Positions 42,055 to 56,500 of a stretch of DNA of 64,000 nt are shown one piece after another. The translations under genes and the position numbers were made by a program. Every line of letters starts with the position of its first letter. Positions within the stretch are counted from its first letter, which is position 1. The notes beneath the pieces are model-generated. The model worked only from the letters and a program-made list of their open reading frames with translations. It was not told where the DNA came from and searched no databases. Origin of the DNA: Parietichytrium sp. I65-24A (Eukaryota > Sar > Bigyra > Thraustochytrida > Thraustochytriidae); NCBI GenBank assembly GCA_012862575.1, contig BLSF01000063.1:124001-188000 (forward strand). The letters run 5' to 3'.

Positions 42055-42318
42055 TGCAAAGTCGAACACTTGCTTCCTTTTTTTCACCTGTGAAGAAATG
42101 CCAACACTAGACGGATTGTGTTGTAATATAAAATGGATGAAACGGATCTCGAAATGAAAGTGGACAAGGGGGAGGAGAGTATTGACGAGCGGCGTGAGCA
42201 AATGAACTTTTCGAATTAAAAGAGCAAATAGCTCGAAACAAAACAGAACAGAACATTTTCTCCCTCTTATTTGGTAAAAGTTTGAAACTTGGACACGTGC
42301 CAAGAAAAAGCGGTTTAT

Positions 42319-43146
42319 TCAGTAATCTTCAGGTTCGACGCCAGCGAGGAGATAATCGTACAGACGGGCCAAGCGGGAGTTGTCCGGGAACGGGTTGTAG
42401 TTCTTCACGAAGAGCCCGGAGAAGGACTGGGAAATCCAGACAATAGTGCCGATCAACTGCCTGATCATCTCGTCGAGCTCTTCCGTGCCTGCGCTCGTCC
42501 CTTTTAGAATACTCCATGTGAGGCCAAAGTGCATGGCTAGCATCGAGCCCCAGGACACGAAGATGTAGAGCGACCATGGGAATTTGTTCTTCGTCAGCAT
42601 GATCCCCAAAATGTTAATCCCCATCAAAAGTCCGAGCACGGAGCCGAAGATGGACGCATGAATGTAAATCGCCACAATTGCGCCATTCTTCGCCTTGCTG
42701 TTGGACTTTGGCAGTTTCGGAACCATTTCCTCAATTAGCGACTTGCGCTTGGACTTTCTCGCCGACTTGCGCTCCTCGCTTCTTCTCTTGGAGGTTCTAA
42801 GCGCCTTCTTGGCCTTCTCCTCCGCCGCTTGCAGCTCCTTCTCCAGAATGGCATCCACGGCGTCGGCCTCTGCCTCTGCCTTCTCTTTCTCCCTGCGCCG
42901 CTGCCTAGTCAGCTCCCATTCCGCGTCGTCCAAAAGCACGGCGTCCACCACCTGCACTTGCTCCTCGACGAGCTGCGGCTTCTTAGGCTGGTCAGACTCC
43001 ACCGCAGGAGGAGAAATGGTGAGCGATGTTGACGACGAAGTCGAGCTCGATGACCCCTGCGAGAGCAGCGTCCTGCTGTTCCCGCTGTCCTCGTGGGCGA
43101 GAGAGGACACTATCGCCGTCTTCTTCGCCTTTCGTCCGATACCCAT
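42319..43146 (-). CDS. 2TM-domain membrane protein with long charged N-terminus
   Basis: 275 residues. Residues 1-55 are Ser-rich. Residues 72-140 are highly charged and probably coiled coil (RREKEKAEAEADAVDAILEKELQAAEEKA), ending in a strongly basic KSARKSKRKS. Two transmembrane helices follow at about 157-184 and 189-214, separated by a short KNKFPWS turn. This helical hairpin resembles the 2TM domain (H..I...LG..MGIN, FPW.LY.F..WG..LA.H), best known from bacterial membrane proteins. The C-terminal 55 residues are probably amphipathic. The basic region before the helices predicts a cytosolic N-terminus. Function unknown. The frame extends upstream only via TTG into simple-sequence DNA; the ATG at 43146 has AAAATG context. 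Its 3' end faces that of the kinase gene. Confidence 0.75.
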   Translation of the reverse strand: MGIGRKAKKTAIVSSLAHEDSGNSRTLLSQGSSSSTSSSTSLTISPPAVESDQPKKPQLVEEQVQVVDAVLLDDAEWELTRQRRREKEKAEAEADAVDAILEKELQAAEEKAKKALRTSKRRSEERKSARKSKRKSLIEEMVPKLPKSNSKAKNGAIVAIYIHASIFGSVLGLLMGINILGIMLTKNKFPWSLYIFVSWGSMLAMHFGLTWSILKGTSAGTEELDEMIRQLIGTIVWISQSFSGLFVKNYNPFPDNSRLARLYDYLLAGVEPEDY

Positions 43147-44522
43147 TTTGACGAGCCTTTTCTCTTCTTCCACGAGCTCGCGACCACCCAAGCGAGATAA
43201 CAACCCGCACTCCTGAGCACCACCTGCGACGACCTGCGACGACTCGCAGCTGGCACCGATTGCGAGTACCAGGACGTACCAAGCCCCGGGATGTGTGAGC
43301 GTGAGTGTGCGTGAGTATGAGTATGAGTATGAGTGGGAGTGTGTGCCAGCCACAGTGTGCAGTCGTTTCAAGCAGCAACACAGCAAAGCCCCTGTCTGTC
43401 TCTCTGTCTGCCGACACTGCCGACTCTTCTTCCTGCGCCCTCTCGACTATCAGCTGTCTGTCTCTCTTTCTGTGTGTGTGTGTGTCCTTGTCCTTTCGCT
43501 GCTGTGTATTGCTGTGCTGTCATGTGTTGTCGTTCTTCGTTGTTGTTGTTATTATTCTTGTTGTTGTTGTTGTTGTTGCTGCTGTTGTTCAATCAACCCA
43601 AGCAATCAATCATTGTTGATTGATGTTATCTCATAGCGCGCCGTAGTGGATCGTAGTGGACATGGTCGTCCCGTCATATCACATATAACATAGATTGTTT
43701 AGGATCTACTACCTGTCCTATAAGAGGTTTCGTCGCAGTGAATTTACAGTTAGACTTTGTACATAAGACTTTTCTCTATATTTCATTATGGAGCCGAGAG
43801 CTCTCAGTAGTATCAGTATTTGGATCCCAGGCGCTGCATTCATAACAAGAGCTAGGCGATATTATAAAACAGGTGTGCGCTTTCTTTTCCATGTCACACA
43901 ATGTCACACACACGCACTTATCCGATTGTCAGGGAAGGCACTTTTATTAAAGGAAGTAGTAGGTGATTGTTACCAGTGACGCCTACGCCCAGGCTTGAGC
44001 AGAGACTATGGTGTTAAGTAATGATTTGCTATGCAATAGAGTAAGGCGGTCGTGTGAGATCGATAAGATATGATAAGATCGATGGACGTGGTTTACATTG
44101 GTTTACATTGGTTTACATTGGTTTTGGTACTCCTAATTTGCGATAGAATGGAAAAATCGAAATCAGAACCCGTGAGTTGAAAGTTTGGGACTTTGAAAGC
44201 AAGAGGAAGAAATGCAAATGCCATCCACGAGGGCTCGAAAATCCAAAGCCGTTAGAGGTTAGAGGTTAGAAGTCAAAGTCTCAAAATTCCATTTCATCAG
44301 TACAGACTGACAGTGAGTGAGTGAGGAAGGCGAGCCTCTGAGATCACAGCAACTTGACTCGGGAGCACGAGTGCCAAGAGTCACTGCCAATGGTGAGACT
44401 GTAGTGCGTTGACGGCCGCGCGTGGGAGACACAAGCTTGGCGACTGGGACGTAATGCAGGTTGAATGAAGAAATTTGTTTACAATTGATTGATTGATTGA
44501 AAATGATGTGTAGAGAAACGCG
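43147..44522. other. Intergenic region with microsatellites
   Basis: About 1.4 kb. It contains GAGTAT (43310-43335), TGTG (43468-43482) and TTG/TTGTTA (43536-43590) runs, all just upstream of the 2TM gene. Near 44093-44125 are repeated GTTTACATTG units, and near 44255 are GTTAGAG units. A 63-codon frame at 43788 has an ATG but no recognisable features. The right end is the 3' flank of the dynein gene. Confidence 0.5.
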
Positions 44523-47500
44523 TTAATATTTGAGCGAGCAGAAAAGCGCCACACCGGCTTTGATCCACTCGCTGATGTCCGACAGGCCGCGGTTGTTGAT
44601 GATCTCCGTGCCGCTACTTGGCACGTTGAACCAGCCGATAAAGTTGGTACTGTGGCCAGTGGTGGACAACGTCCCTGCGCGGGAAAGCACCTTGTACAAA
44701 GGGGCTCGGTAAACACCTTCGGTTGCTTCCACGCGGTTTTGCTCCGGCATGAGATGGATTACCGGCATCTTTTCGTATAATATCTTTGGTAATGGCTGCG
44801 CAAGCAGCCCGATCGACTTGTCCCATCGAGCGCCCTCGATGAAGAGTCCGTGAATGTAGCAGCCTGCGTCCGGACCGGAGGTGACGGCCTCCAGCTCTAG
44901 CTTGGGATATTGGTGCGAGAATGAGGTGCTGTCGATAGGGATACCTTTCGCGCGAGCAAAATTTTGGAGCTGCCCGGTTAAGAAAGCCTGCTGGAAAAAG
45001 AACCCAGACAGCCAGTAGCTGGGAGGGTTACCGTTCACGATCCAAGTATTGATGAAGTTGAGGCGCTCCATGAATTCGTTCACCCAACCATTAAGCGGCT
45101 TCAAACATGGGTAGGCCTTCGCTTGCCAGGACGGAGGCACATGCTGAGCATACATGGCATCGCCCATCGCCTCCAGCTCCGCGCTCAAGACAACTAAACC
45201 CTTGAGGGCTTTGCGCAATTCCGGCAAACTCTTCTTCACCACACTCAACAGATTCTGGTAGCGGATGGCCTCTTGCAACAGCACTGTGTTCATTGACTCA
45301 TCGTATCGTACTGGGTACTGCATCGAGATGCCTTCAATGTTGAAGTCATTCGGCAACTGCTCAAAAATCTCTTTTGCCATGGCGCCAATAACATCCTCGC
45401 GACTCATTCCGCCCTCCGAGGAAGTCTTTGGCTGCAAGAGCATGAGAGTATCAAAGAGCAACTGGGTTTCTTGCATCGCAAAAGTGATGTTTGCGTTACT
45501 GTGAAGGCCAAACACTTCAGGGTCGGCGTTCACAGGGAGACCTTCGATGTACTCCAGGTAGCCAGCATGCGGAGTCTCCTCTTGAATGGGGACGGAGTAA
45601 TAGATGCCTGACTCAGAAAAGTTGTAGTCATCTCGCAATATATCCGGGTTGAAGAACGTTTTGAGGATGACATCGATGGTCCGGGAATCAATTGCGTCCG
45701 TCACACGGCCACCATAGTTGATGTAAGCAACGAGAGTGTTCAGTGTCTCGAACGGAATCTCCTCGTACTTGTCCAAATACAGCTCGAGCTGCGCCATACT
45801 GATGTCCAAATCCGTTTCGTTAAACTCGTACTGCCTGTTCCATCCCAACGGACCAAACTTCCTACGCTCCTGGATGAGGGCATGGAAGAATGACAAGCCG
45901 AACAAAAGCTTACGGAAGCGCATTGGGCTTCCAGTGGCCGACAACTTGGTATCGTCGAGAACATAGTACACGCTCTTGAGATTGGCACGAAGACCTTTTG
46001 GCGGCTCTTTTGTCATCTTGATGCCCGCCTGCAGGACAGCAACAGGAAAGGTCTTCGAGGGCATACTGGTGAGCCAAAGCCGAAAGTCCTGGTGTACGGT
46101 GTCGGGATCAATATCTTCACAAATTTGCTCCAACTTGGGCATCCAACTGCTTGCCAAGTGACAGTTCTGCAGAAGCACCCAAGATCCACGGCTCGTACCT
46201 TGTTCGATCAGACTTTCCGCCAGTGGCCCTTGCCCCTGACCAAGTGAAATGGCGGACACCTTTCTGCCGCGGGCTTCAGCAAACAGCATAAAGTCCTTGG
46301 TAGGGTCACTTCCACTTGTGAGGACAAAAATGAGTGGTGTGATGACCGACGAATCGGCGAAACTGCACTCAATGTCGAAAGGAGGTGGCTCGATGAAACG
46401 CTGGCCAAAGTGGGCGGAAACAAATTGCTGTACGCTTTCAACAATCTTGTCTGGACGGAAGCAGCGAAGGACGCACATCTTTTCCAACATGGTTAACTTG
46501 CCATCGTAGTCCCCAGGCAACGTCTCCTTGTAGCAGTATTCGGACTCAAAGTATTTTTTCCACAACTCGCCGTCGCGTACAAAATCCTCCAAGAAACCCT
46601 CAAACGCTTCGAGACCCTCGCTCATGACAACCAACTGCGACCACATCTGCTCTGTGAGCCAATCGTAGTCTTTTGGCATCTCCACACTGGTCGACCGAAC
46701 CTTTGGAGCCTGCGCACTCAGCAAGAATCTCCAGGTGGTGTCGTCAATCTTGCCATCTCCTTGCAAAACCTTTATGACCAGTGAGAAACTGAACAGCAGT
46801 TTGTCCTTTTCAAACAAACTTCTGCAAATGTTCTGGTAGAGCGAGTAAGTAAAATAGTCATTCAACAGCTCAATGCGCTTTGGAATATCTTCCGGGTCTT
46901 CCGGATGTTCGCTTTTCAGGATTGCATTTTTGAAAAGAGCGACAAAGAACTGCAACGAATACTCGTACATCGGATCGATGTTTCTCAGCTCGGAGATCGT
47001 AAAAAAGAGCAGGCTGCCCCTGTAAGCGACTGGACGATAGCGTTCACGCTCTTCATCGAGCTCCCTTTCAGTAATTTTTGCCTCGGCGACCTTCTCATTG
47101 ATCTCCTCGGACGTTGCTTTGGACGACGCCAAGGTTTCAATGAGCTGTGCGTCATCAAGAATGTTACCTTGCGAGTTGGAAAGCATCGACAAAATAAGGT
47201 CTTCCAAATCTTTCAGCTCTTTTGCCATGCGCGCATTGTTGACCACGAGCGCGTTCTTCTTCTCCTCCTTCTCAGGGAGCTCGGTCACCATCACAACCCC
47301 AAGAAGCTGATCTTCCAGACCCTTTGGAGTGATGCTAAAGTTCAAAAGACTGACTTTGACCGCCACTTCCGGTGGGTAATGCGGGTTTGGCAGCTTGGTG
47401 GTCATGAAGAACTTGAAATTATCGTTGTACGGAATCGTGCTCTCTCCAAGCCTGATCATGAGCTGCGATCCTTGGCGGAAGGTCTGTTGAAGCAAGATAG

Positions 47501-50500
47501 GCTCCAGAGCTGCGTCTAGCTTTTCGCCAACATTCTCCATCAAGACCCACTTTCCGAATCGAACACCATTTTCGAGGGCGCGAATGTAATTTTTGTCACT
47601 TTGCTTGACCACCTCGATTCCATTTGGAGCAAAGGCCTTGTCGCGTCCCAAATTCTTGATGTAGCGATTCGCCTGAGTCTGCGGATCAATGAGAAGGGGC
47701 CAACGCCTCGCTTCGGAGATCACAATACCGTTCTGAGTAGAGTGCGTGTCTGTTGGAAGTCCGCACAAATTCCAGGCTCGGATGGTGACTGGATCCCCCA
47801 AAGTTTTGACAATATCTACACCTGCTGTGTGAGGCAGTGAGAGCTGCTCAAGGTCCTTCAGCCACCGATTCGTCAACTGCGACCGGAAAGTCGAGGTAAA
47901 TGGGCCCAAGTATGCTATACATCCACTCGAGATGAGAACATCACCAATCAAATTCACGTAATCCACATTTAATTGCTCGATGGACTCCGTCCAGCGGTCG
48001 CGCTCGCCTCCAAGACCACCAATGAGCTTCTTCGCGCGTTCAAGTCGAGCTGCGCACTGCTCCACGTCGGCCTCGAGCTGCAGCTTCTTTGCGTTCGATT
48101 TTTCAAACTCATTCTCCAAGCGCTGAATCTGATCCTGTACCTCCTTCAAGCGAGCACGAGCATCGTTCAAAGACGCCATGGTCACTTCAAGCTCCGCTTG
48201 CGCTTCCGCCAGCAAGATCTTCTTGGGTTCCACCGCTTTAGCAACATTGTGGTACTTGAACATTGCCCGCACCCACATACAGATCGCCGTACAGGCTTTG
48301 CTGGCCTTTTCAATCTCCGCGGGGGTAAACTCTGGCATCTCGATATAAGGTTCGATCTGCTCAATGGTCTTTTCGGAAATGTTATCCTTGTCAAAGTTCA
48401 TCAAATCTTGCAAAAGCTGACCTGCATTCTGCAAGATCGTCGACTTGGCGGCCACCCAATAGTCCTTTACTTTCTTGCCAACTGAATCCGGGTCGTTCAC
48501 CATCACTGGCTTCACGTTGAACATAAGACAAGCTGCCTCCATGGTGAGCTTGACACCCTTTGGCGGGGTCTTGAGAGATTTGACTTCGTCCAAATCTGCC
48601 TTCTTCAATTTGTTCAGGCACGCTACTGCTTGGTCTAAAGCCGGAAGAGCTTCGTCGAGGTCTCGCTGAGCGTCATCTGCGATCTCCTTCGTCTTGGCAG
48701 CTTTCTTCTGGGCTTCTGCCTCCTCCACTGCCACGGCGTCCATGGTCTCCTTCGCGGCCTCCTTATCGACCGCGATTTTCTTGATCATTGCTTCCACTTC
48801 TGCCTGCGTTTTCACCAGATTTGGCTGCATCTCTGTGAGTTCAATCTGCAAATCTGCAACCATGGAGGAGGTACTTGCAAGCTTATCTAGACCAGTTTGC
48901 AGGCGACTGACGAGGCCGCCAACCTGCACTCGCTTCTTTTGTAGCAGCACTTTAAAAGTGTTGAGAAGTTCGAGATAAGAGGTTGGCGTGACGTAGTTGT
49001 AGCGTCGCAACATGGTGTAATAGTCGATTGAAGCGTCCGCTACGCTCTGATGGAAGATTTTGAACAACTCCACAATATTTCCAAGATGATCTCCTAGCTT
49101 GAGGTCCACTTCTTGCATAATCCCCATTCCCACGCTTCTGAGGGCTTCCTCCGGCCACTCAGAGAACCAATCGATCGCACAACAGTTCACCAAGGACGGA
49201 AACATACGCAGCCGGTCGCGGAAGATTGCAGTTCCAGGACTCATGCACATGCACACGTGAATATTCCGCTTGACTCGGATCAGGTACTGTGCATAGATAT
49301 TGATCTTCGTGGGTGGAATTCGCTTCTTCGTGCACTCAATCTTGCATGTAGACATGATGCTCTCGAGATCCTCAGCAGCGTAAAGATTCGGCACATCACC
49401 ACTGTTGAGGACACCATTGATATCTTCCAACATTTGTTCGTCGATAATCTGCGTATCCACGAAAAGAAACGACACCTGCTTGTCCTCGATACCGGCTTGA
49501 AGCAGGGCCCTCTTCACATCGTCGCGCCACTCTGACATCCCGTAACCTTTGGTGATCTCGACTTGGAAGAGGGAGTAATCGCAAATGAATGTGGCCAGTT
49601 TGGTTAGACTCTGTCGCCCTGAACCACCAACCCCAAGCAAGAGTACGTTGCCGAGCGGTTGGCGGAGGACACGAGAGATACGGCAAATGTGCTTGATAGC
49701 GTCAGTAAACATGACGAGGTTCATTGGGCTCTTGGACTCCGCGTTGTAGTCTACTAAATACTCCTCCACGGTCGGAATTAGCGCAGGTACATTTTGTACC
49801 TCCTCGTAACAAGGGTCGGCGTTTGGATCGACAAAGTCGCAAAAGATCAGGTTGTCTAAATCTCCCAGAGTCTCGCGCTTGATTCCAATGTTCTCCTGGA
49901 GTTGGTACTCGAGTTGGTTTTCGAACCACTCGCGGTCTTCGTCGTTGATGAGACGATCGGCAAAGACACGCCTGCTCTCGTGTATCCACGCCCGCATCAG
50001 CTGCTCCTTAGTTGATACCTTTTTATTGTTGACCATCAGCAAGCCCTGGAACACCTTACCGACATCGCGCAAATTGTACGTGTAGTGCGACTTTGCCGGT
50101 GTTGGCAAAAGCTCTTTGCAGATGGTCTGAAACACAGCAATCGTGGATTTGACGATGGGCACGCCAAGATCCCGGAGCTGTTGGTCAAAGCCACCCGACA
50201 GAAATGCAGAGAGGATTGTACTGTAGATATTCATCATCGACTCGTCGCTCATTACCGTGTAGTTCACCACTGTGTAATGGCGAATTAGACGTGCAGTAAC
50301 CGGATTTCGTCCACCGCCTGGTGGGCCCATGGCAGCGATCATGGTCATGTCAATCAGTTTCTTGAAAGTGAGAGCTTTCCTGTCGTACCACCCCCCGTAA
50401 GTGAACCACTGGCGAATAATTTCGATCGGAGGCTGTGCAAAATACTCCTCGCGTTTGGGCATGTTGAGATCATCAATAAAGACGATGTATTGCTTTCCAG

Positions 50501-53500
50501 CGGGCGGACCGTACACACCTTTGCGCCTCTTCTCGCATTTCCCGTCAATAAGATCTTGAGTTTGGTTAGCGCTTGTTTGAGCAGAGAATGTGATGGGCAA
50601 GGGGATAAATGTCTGTGGCAGACCGTTGCTTATGTGTGTGCTGATGTTGACTGTCTTTCCGGTTCCGGTTGGGCCCGTCATGAGCAAGTGCTTGCCATTT
50701 CGCATCATGAGGTCGATCAAGTAAGTGTAACACACCGAATCCTTGGTAGGCACGATTGTCTCATGAAAGGTCAAGTCAGACTCACAAGTGAATGGACGAA
50801 TAGTGTCCATCCACTTGACCCAGCGTTTTTTGGGTGCTTGGTCCTGATCTGGCAAGTCTACGGGCAAACCCCACATGTAGTCGTACATGGTGCCTTCTTC
50901 TGGGAAAGCAAACTTTGATGACTGCGCGTCAATCAACGTACGCACATATGAGTCAAACTTCTGACGCCCAGGCTCGTCCACTGTGCAGCACAAGGACCAC
51001 ACCATGCAGAAGAGGAATGTTGCTTCCAGGTCTTCGTAAAACTCATTCACCTTCGCCTTTGGAGGTGCCTCCGCTCCCTCCGGCACGTGAAACGCTACGA
51101 AATAGCAGTCAAGGCATTTGAGCAAAGACGCATTGAGGGCGTTGTCGCAAGTTGGCACCGGCTCGCGAAGATTTCTGCGCAGAAACCAAATGACGCTCTT
51201 CACATACCGGTCAAAGAGGTATTGAAGCTTTTCCTTGAACGCAGGCGTGCTAGTTGCCGTTGGAAGTCGCTCTAGCCAGCTGCGCTGCACCGGCTCGAGG
51301 CCCAGCGTATGCGGTTCCATGTACACGATACCTACGCGACTCACAGTTGCTGGAGAAGCCACTTGAAGATCTTCCACTTCGAACATCATGGTCATCTCTG
51401 GGCTCAGCGCAATGATCTCACCGGAGTTCAAGCAGAGCTTCTTGTTATCGTCGAGCACAGTATTCATGTTTTCGATCCAGATGGCATCCACCGGGCCATC
51501 AAACACAATCCACTTTCGATCTGGTGAGGACGACTTAGCACACTCGCGCACCAGCCACGCGAGAATACCATCCTGCCACTCGTGGGTGTTTGGATCAAAT
51601 TCTCCGTAAAGCTGACCCATAGTGATGGACTTTGGGTTGAGACTGTGACGAATGACGTCCTCGAAAGCGAAGCCCTCCACTCCTCTCTCCTTCAACATGC
51701 ACAGCGTCGAGTCCAGGCATTCCACATTCCGTGACTTACCACCACCGGTCGGCCCCACAAGCATGAGACCATGGCGGACCACAATGGTCTCATAGAGCTG
51801 AATGCATTTCTGCATGAAGAATGGGACGGGCTGGAGCCCCATTTTCTCCGAGGTAAGCTTTAGGCACTTTAGAAGCTCACCATAGTCAATGTGAGGTCGA
51901 GAGAGCCCAGGAAACAAGTCAGAAATGATACCCTTGAAGAGCGGCAAATCATGGCTCAAAAATTTGGGCAAGTTGACGTCTTGGAGTGCTCGCAGAAGCA
52001 AGACCTCCTCCTCTGCATGAGGCTCAGCTGCTTTCAGATTACCCGCCGCAACGATGGTGGTTTTGACAGCACGCATACCGTAGTCATAGTGATCTTGGCT
52101 CGAGAGCTGTTCTGAGCAGAGCTGGAACGTAGCAACCATCTTCTTTGCACAGACACGGGCTTTTGCGTATCCAAACGAGTAAAGCATGATTTCTCCAATA
52201 AGGGCGTAATCAGGAACCATCATAGCCACCGGCCTGAACAGAGCTTTCAAATTGTCAGGAAGTTCTGTACGACCAGCATAACCTGGGTTCATGGTGATGT
52301 AAACAGCGAACTGAGGGTTCATGCGAATGATCGTTCCTTCAAACTCGACCTTTTCCAGACCTGCTTTTGCAGCGTGCTGGAGGGTCATGATCTGCTGTGC
52401 CACCACAGACAGCACCTCCACATCGATACGATTGAACTCGTCAAAGCAAGCCCAGGCTCCGCAACTGCCGAGACCTTTGAAGAACTTGCCCATGGCAAGA
52501 TAATCCAGACCATCAGAGCAGTTGAACACCACGCATTGTTTGGCCAATGCTTTTGCAAGATCCTTAGTTGTCTCCGTCTTACCAGTACCTGCTGGTCCCG
52601 CCGGAGCACCTCCCAAGGTCATCTGTAAAGCACCCATTAAAGTCAAGTAGCATTTATCAGTCAACGGGGTAATGACCAACCGGAACGAATTTCCAAGATA
52701 CTCGTATCCGTATGGCCTGCGCGAGGAGACCATCATCACAAACATGTCGCCATCGAGAGCATCCCCGTCCTCCCAGTAAAACCGCATCTGGGAAATCCAC
52801 AGAAACGCCTCCTTGTCGCTGATCTGGGCATCCTTCAGTTTCTCCGTCACGTCCCTTGCGTGAACGTCAATGACGGTGAGAGCTGAGAGAGTAATTCTTG
52901 CCATCTTCTTGAGGTTTGGGTCTCGAACCAAGTCCACCATGTCGTTGATTTGCCTCACTTGTTGATCAAAGCACTCGGCTACTCCGGCTGCCCCCTTGAG
53001 ATCAAGAGCTTCTTCAATTTCACGTGTCCAGTGAAACTGCGAGCCGTTAATTGCGCACTGGCCTGGAACCTTTTGGATCCATGCTGTACGAGGAATCTCG
53101 ACGTATTCAAGCATCGATGCGTAGAGCACCTCCTTGACACTTTGCTTCATGATGTTGTCCAGCATTGTCATCCAATCCTCCACATTCACGCCGTCCGGGT
53201 TGATTTGGGTGCAGAGTTTAATTTGTTCGCCCTCGGAGCTAAACATGTCGGTGATGATTCCATCATCGTCAAAGTGAACCTTCTTGATACCCTCAAAGCA
53301 CTTTTTCAAGTGCGGTTGTACCATGGTGGGGTCCTTGGTTTGACTAAGAATTTCAAGAAGCTCTTCGTTGGACAAGAAGTAGAACCGAGAAAACGCCCCG
53401 CGCTTTGTCTCGAGATAGTCACTGAGACCTTTCGAAACCATGTCCAAAAATTTGTTACTCTCTATCCAGCGATCGAGGAGGTTCTCGTTTGCGCAAAACT

Positions 53501-56500
53501 TGATAGCAAGCGGTTTTTCAAAGGCTGCGCCGAGAGTCTGCCTCCAGTTCTTGTCTACCGTTGCGAATCGTTTGCCTTCGGTGGGAAGCTGTTTGTTGAT
53601 GTCGGGACTATCAAAGATCGGTTGCAAGTAGAGCCAGTTACGCTGGACAGCCATCCACTCGTCCAGCACCTCACTTACAACGCTAAGCGTTTGGTTCCAC
53701 TTTTCTATGCGTTCCTCGAACGGCCCTTTGAATGCGCTGAACATCATTGCCTGAGTCATCGTCACATGCTCATCGAGCAGTGCCTGGAGCTCGTCAAAGC
53801 CGCGAAGAACATAGGTGCCTGTCTCCTTGTAAGCTACGATGTCGAGGTTGACACCTTTCCATTCATTCTCCATCTTATCCAATGCCTGCTCGATCTGAAA
53901 TTCTTTTGCGGCCACCTCTCCGCACTTGACAATCATGTCACCCTTGCTCAAATCGGAAATGAGGCCTAGGTCTTCGCTCAGCAATTTTTCCAGGTTGAAG
54001 TTGGGGTCTTCCGGATCAAGGGCTGGTTTGGTGGTATAGCCAAGTTTTGAGTTGATCTGCTTCCAATGGCGTTCGCGCATTCCTGGGTTTCTCAAAGCCA
54101 CGACGAGTGGGACCACAGGCTTGAAGGCCTCGACCTGGGTCTTGATGGTCTCTGCGACCTTTGCAACATCGTCTTGGCCCTTGCGCTCGAAGACCTTGAC
54201 CGACCGGATCAGATTCCTATGATACGACGTGACCTCGCGCTCGATTTCATCGGCGTCGACTGTTGCAAATTTGGAGTCGAGCCAGCGTTTGTTGTTCTCA
54301 AGCCAGTCGTTGACCGCGGACCAAAGAATTTCGTACACTTCAAAATCTTTGTCGAGCTGTGACACGATGTCGTAGTCCGTCATCTCCATTTCGAAGAGAA
54401 CTTCGCGTGAATTGAACTTCCTCGCCTCTTCATCCGCTTGATTCAGTCTCGTGCGAAGATCTGTGATGCGCTTGTAGATGGCGCTCACGCGCTCGAGATC
54501 AGAATACTGCCCGAGACCCTCAATGTCCTGTTGAAGCATGGCAATGACTGATTTGAAAGCCTCTTGCTCTTCCACCTGCTGTTCAGAGTAAGCCACTTTC
54601 GTTCGCTCATTTCGCACCTCGGCAAGGCCCAGCGCCTCATAGATCTTCTTTGGGCCTCCATATACACACCAAGGCAGGTCAAACTCATCTTGATTCCGGA
54701 ATTGGGTGAGCATACTTTCTAGAACAGCCACGCACTTAAAGAGCTTTTTCCCATCCAGTTCAAGCTCGTGCACTTTGTTTGGAACAGACTCCATGAAATT
54801 GGACAATGTAGTGAGCTCTTCAATGTTGTCCACTTGCTTCTCCACGTCGCGTTTCAATCCATCATATTGAGCCATGAGATAGGTACCAAGCTCAACGGTT
54901 CGCGTAGACAAAAGTTGCGTAAGTTTGTCGATGATAGTTTGATGTTTTTGCTCGAGCGATTTGCGCACATTGCTGCAGGAAATAGAAAAGGCTCCCACAG
55001 AGATGAGCTGCGGGATGTTATCTTCGATGGCCTGCCTTGCTTCCGAGTGCTTTTCGATCAAAGCTTTCAATTTGACCGGATCGAGCAAGCTCGGACGCTT
55101 CAAGCTCCCATCACCATTGTCGTCCTCATCCTCTTCTTCTTCGCCCCCATCCTTGCAGTCTACTTCGACCTGCTTCAAAAACTCGTCAATATCAAAGTTG
55201 AGGAATTCCAAGTGCTGATCGTATTGCTCGAGGTACGCCACAAGTGGCTGAATGGCATGTTGCATAGTCTCCTTGACATCCGCTGCGAGCTCGGTAACCC
55301 ATGGTTCGTGCTGATTCACGCTATTGATCAGTGGTTCGTCTGACCAAAACAGTTGGTCCATGACCTGTTTTTCGACACGAGGAATATTCTCAAGGCAGGT
55401 GATGGCCTTGTAGAAGAGCTCTACGGGCGCATCTACAAATACAGCAGGCTCAACGTTATACTTGAATACGAACCGGTTGGAGGGTGCGCTACTCTGCTGC
55501 TGCGCATCCGCTTCTGCAGGAGCTTCGCCTTCTGCACCCTCTGACGGTGCCTCTGGCTCCTCATTCCCTTCTTTGCTTTCCGGAGCCTCTTCCACCTCCG
55601 TTCCATTTGCGGCCGGCCTTGGAGAGGGGTCAGATGGCTCTTCCATCCCATGGTTCTCCTCAACCACGAGATCTAGCGCAAAAAGTGGCGGTCGAGTCTT
55701 CGTTTTGCGCTGGTTACCGATGCTAACGTACACGTCCGTTGCGGAATTGATGATGACATTTCCCTCTGCGGCCCGATTGAGAAACCGATAAAAATCATTG
55801 AGGCTGTTTATCACCATGAACCTCATCGAATCCTGCATCATGCAGTTTATGAGAGTAAAGAAGCGCTTCAACTTGCTAAAATTGTAGACTTCAACCGAGC
55901 TCTCCTTCAAGTTGAACCAGCCTTTGCCCACGTCTTTAAAACTGGACCGAATATGATTTTTGATCGCCATAGTCCACTTTCCCTTGATAAAGCTCAGCGC
56001 GTTGCTCGCAGCAGTGCTCTGTAGGTGCTGAAACTCATCAACCTTGATACTTTTGGCTATTGTTGTGTTGAAAAGATTCTGTTTAAGCGCTTTCACACAT
56101 TCCTGCGTGATTGACTCCAACGCTACAATCACCCCACCTTGTGTGTACAGCGATCTGAAGGAAAACTCCTTGAACGTCTCTCGATACTCTTCATAGCGCG
56201 TTCTCGAAGACCGGTCGCTAGTGGGTACGATGGCAGTGCCCATTTTCACCTTTGCGTCCTTCAGAGTGGGCTCATAGTCATATCCGTTGAGCAGAAGCTC
56301 CTTGTGCTCGACCCATTCGGAGAGCATGGTCTCTAAAATCGGGTCCTTGAGAGCTTTAGGATTGGCCACCATACCGTTCATCACCACTTTGTTCATGGCT
56401 CTTGCGTAGGAGTTTTGCACTTCCTGCAGCAGTTCGTTGGTGTGTAACTTTGTCTCCCCGACCAGAGATTTGGTGGAGCGGGCCTTTTTCACGAGTCGGT

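Noticed and set aside
43788-43979. 63-codon ATG frame in intergenic DNA
   Set aside because: Composition is unremarkable, there are no domains, and it is a length expected by chance.
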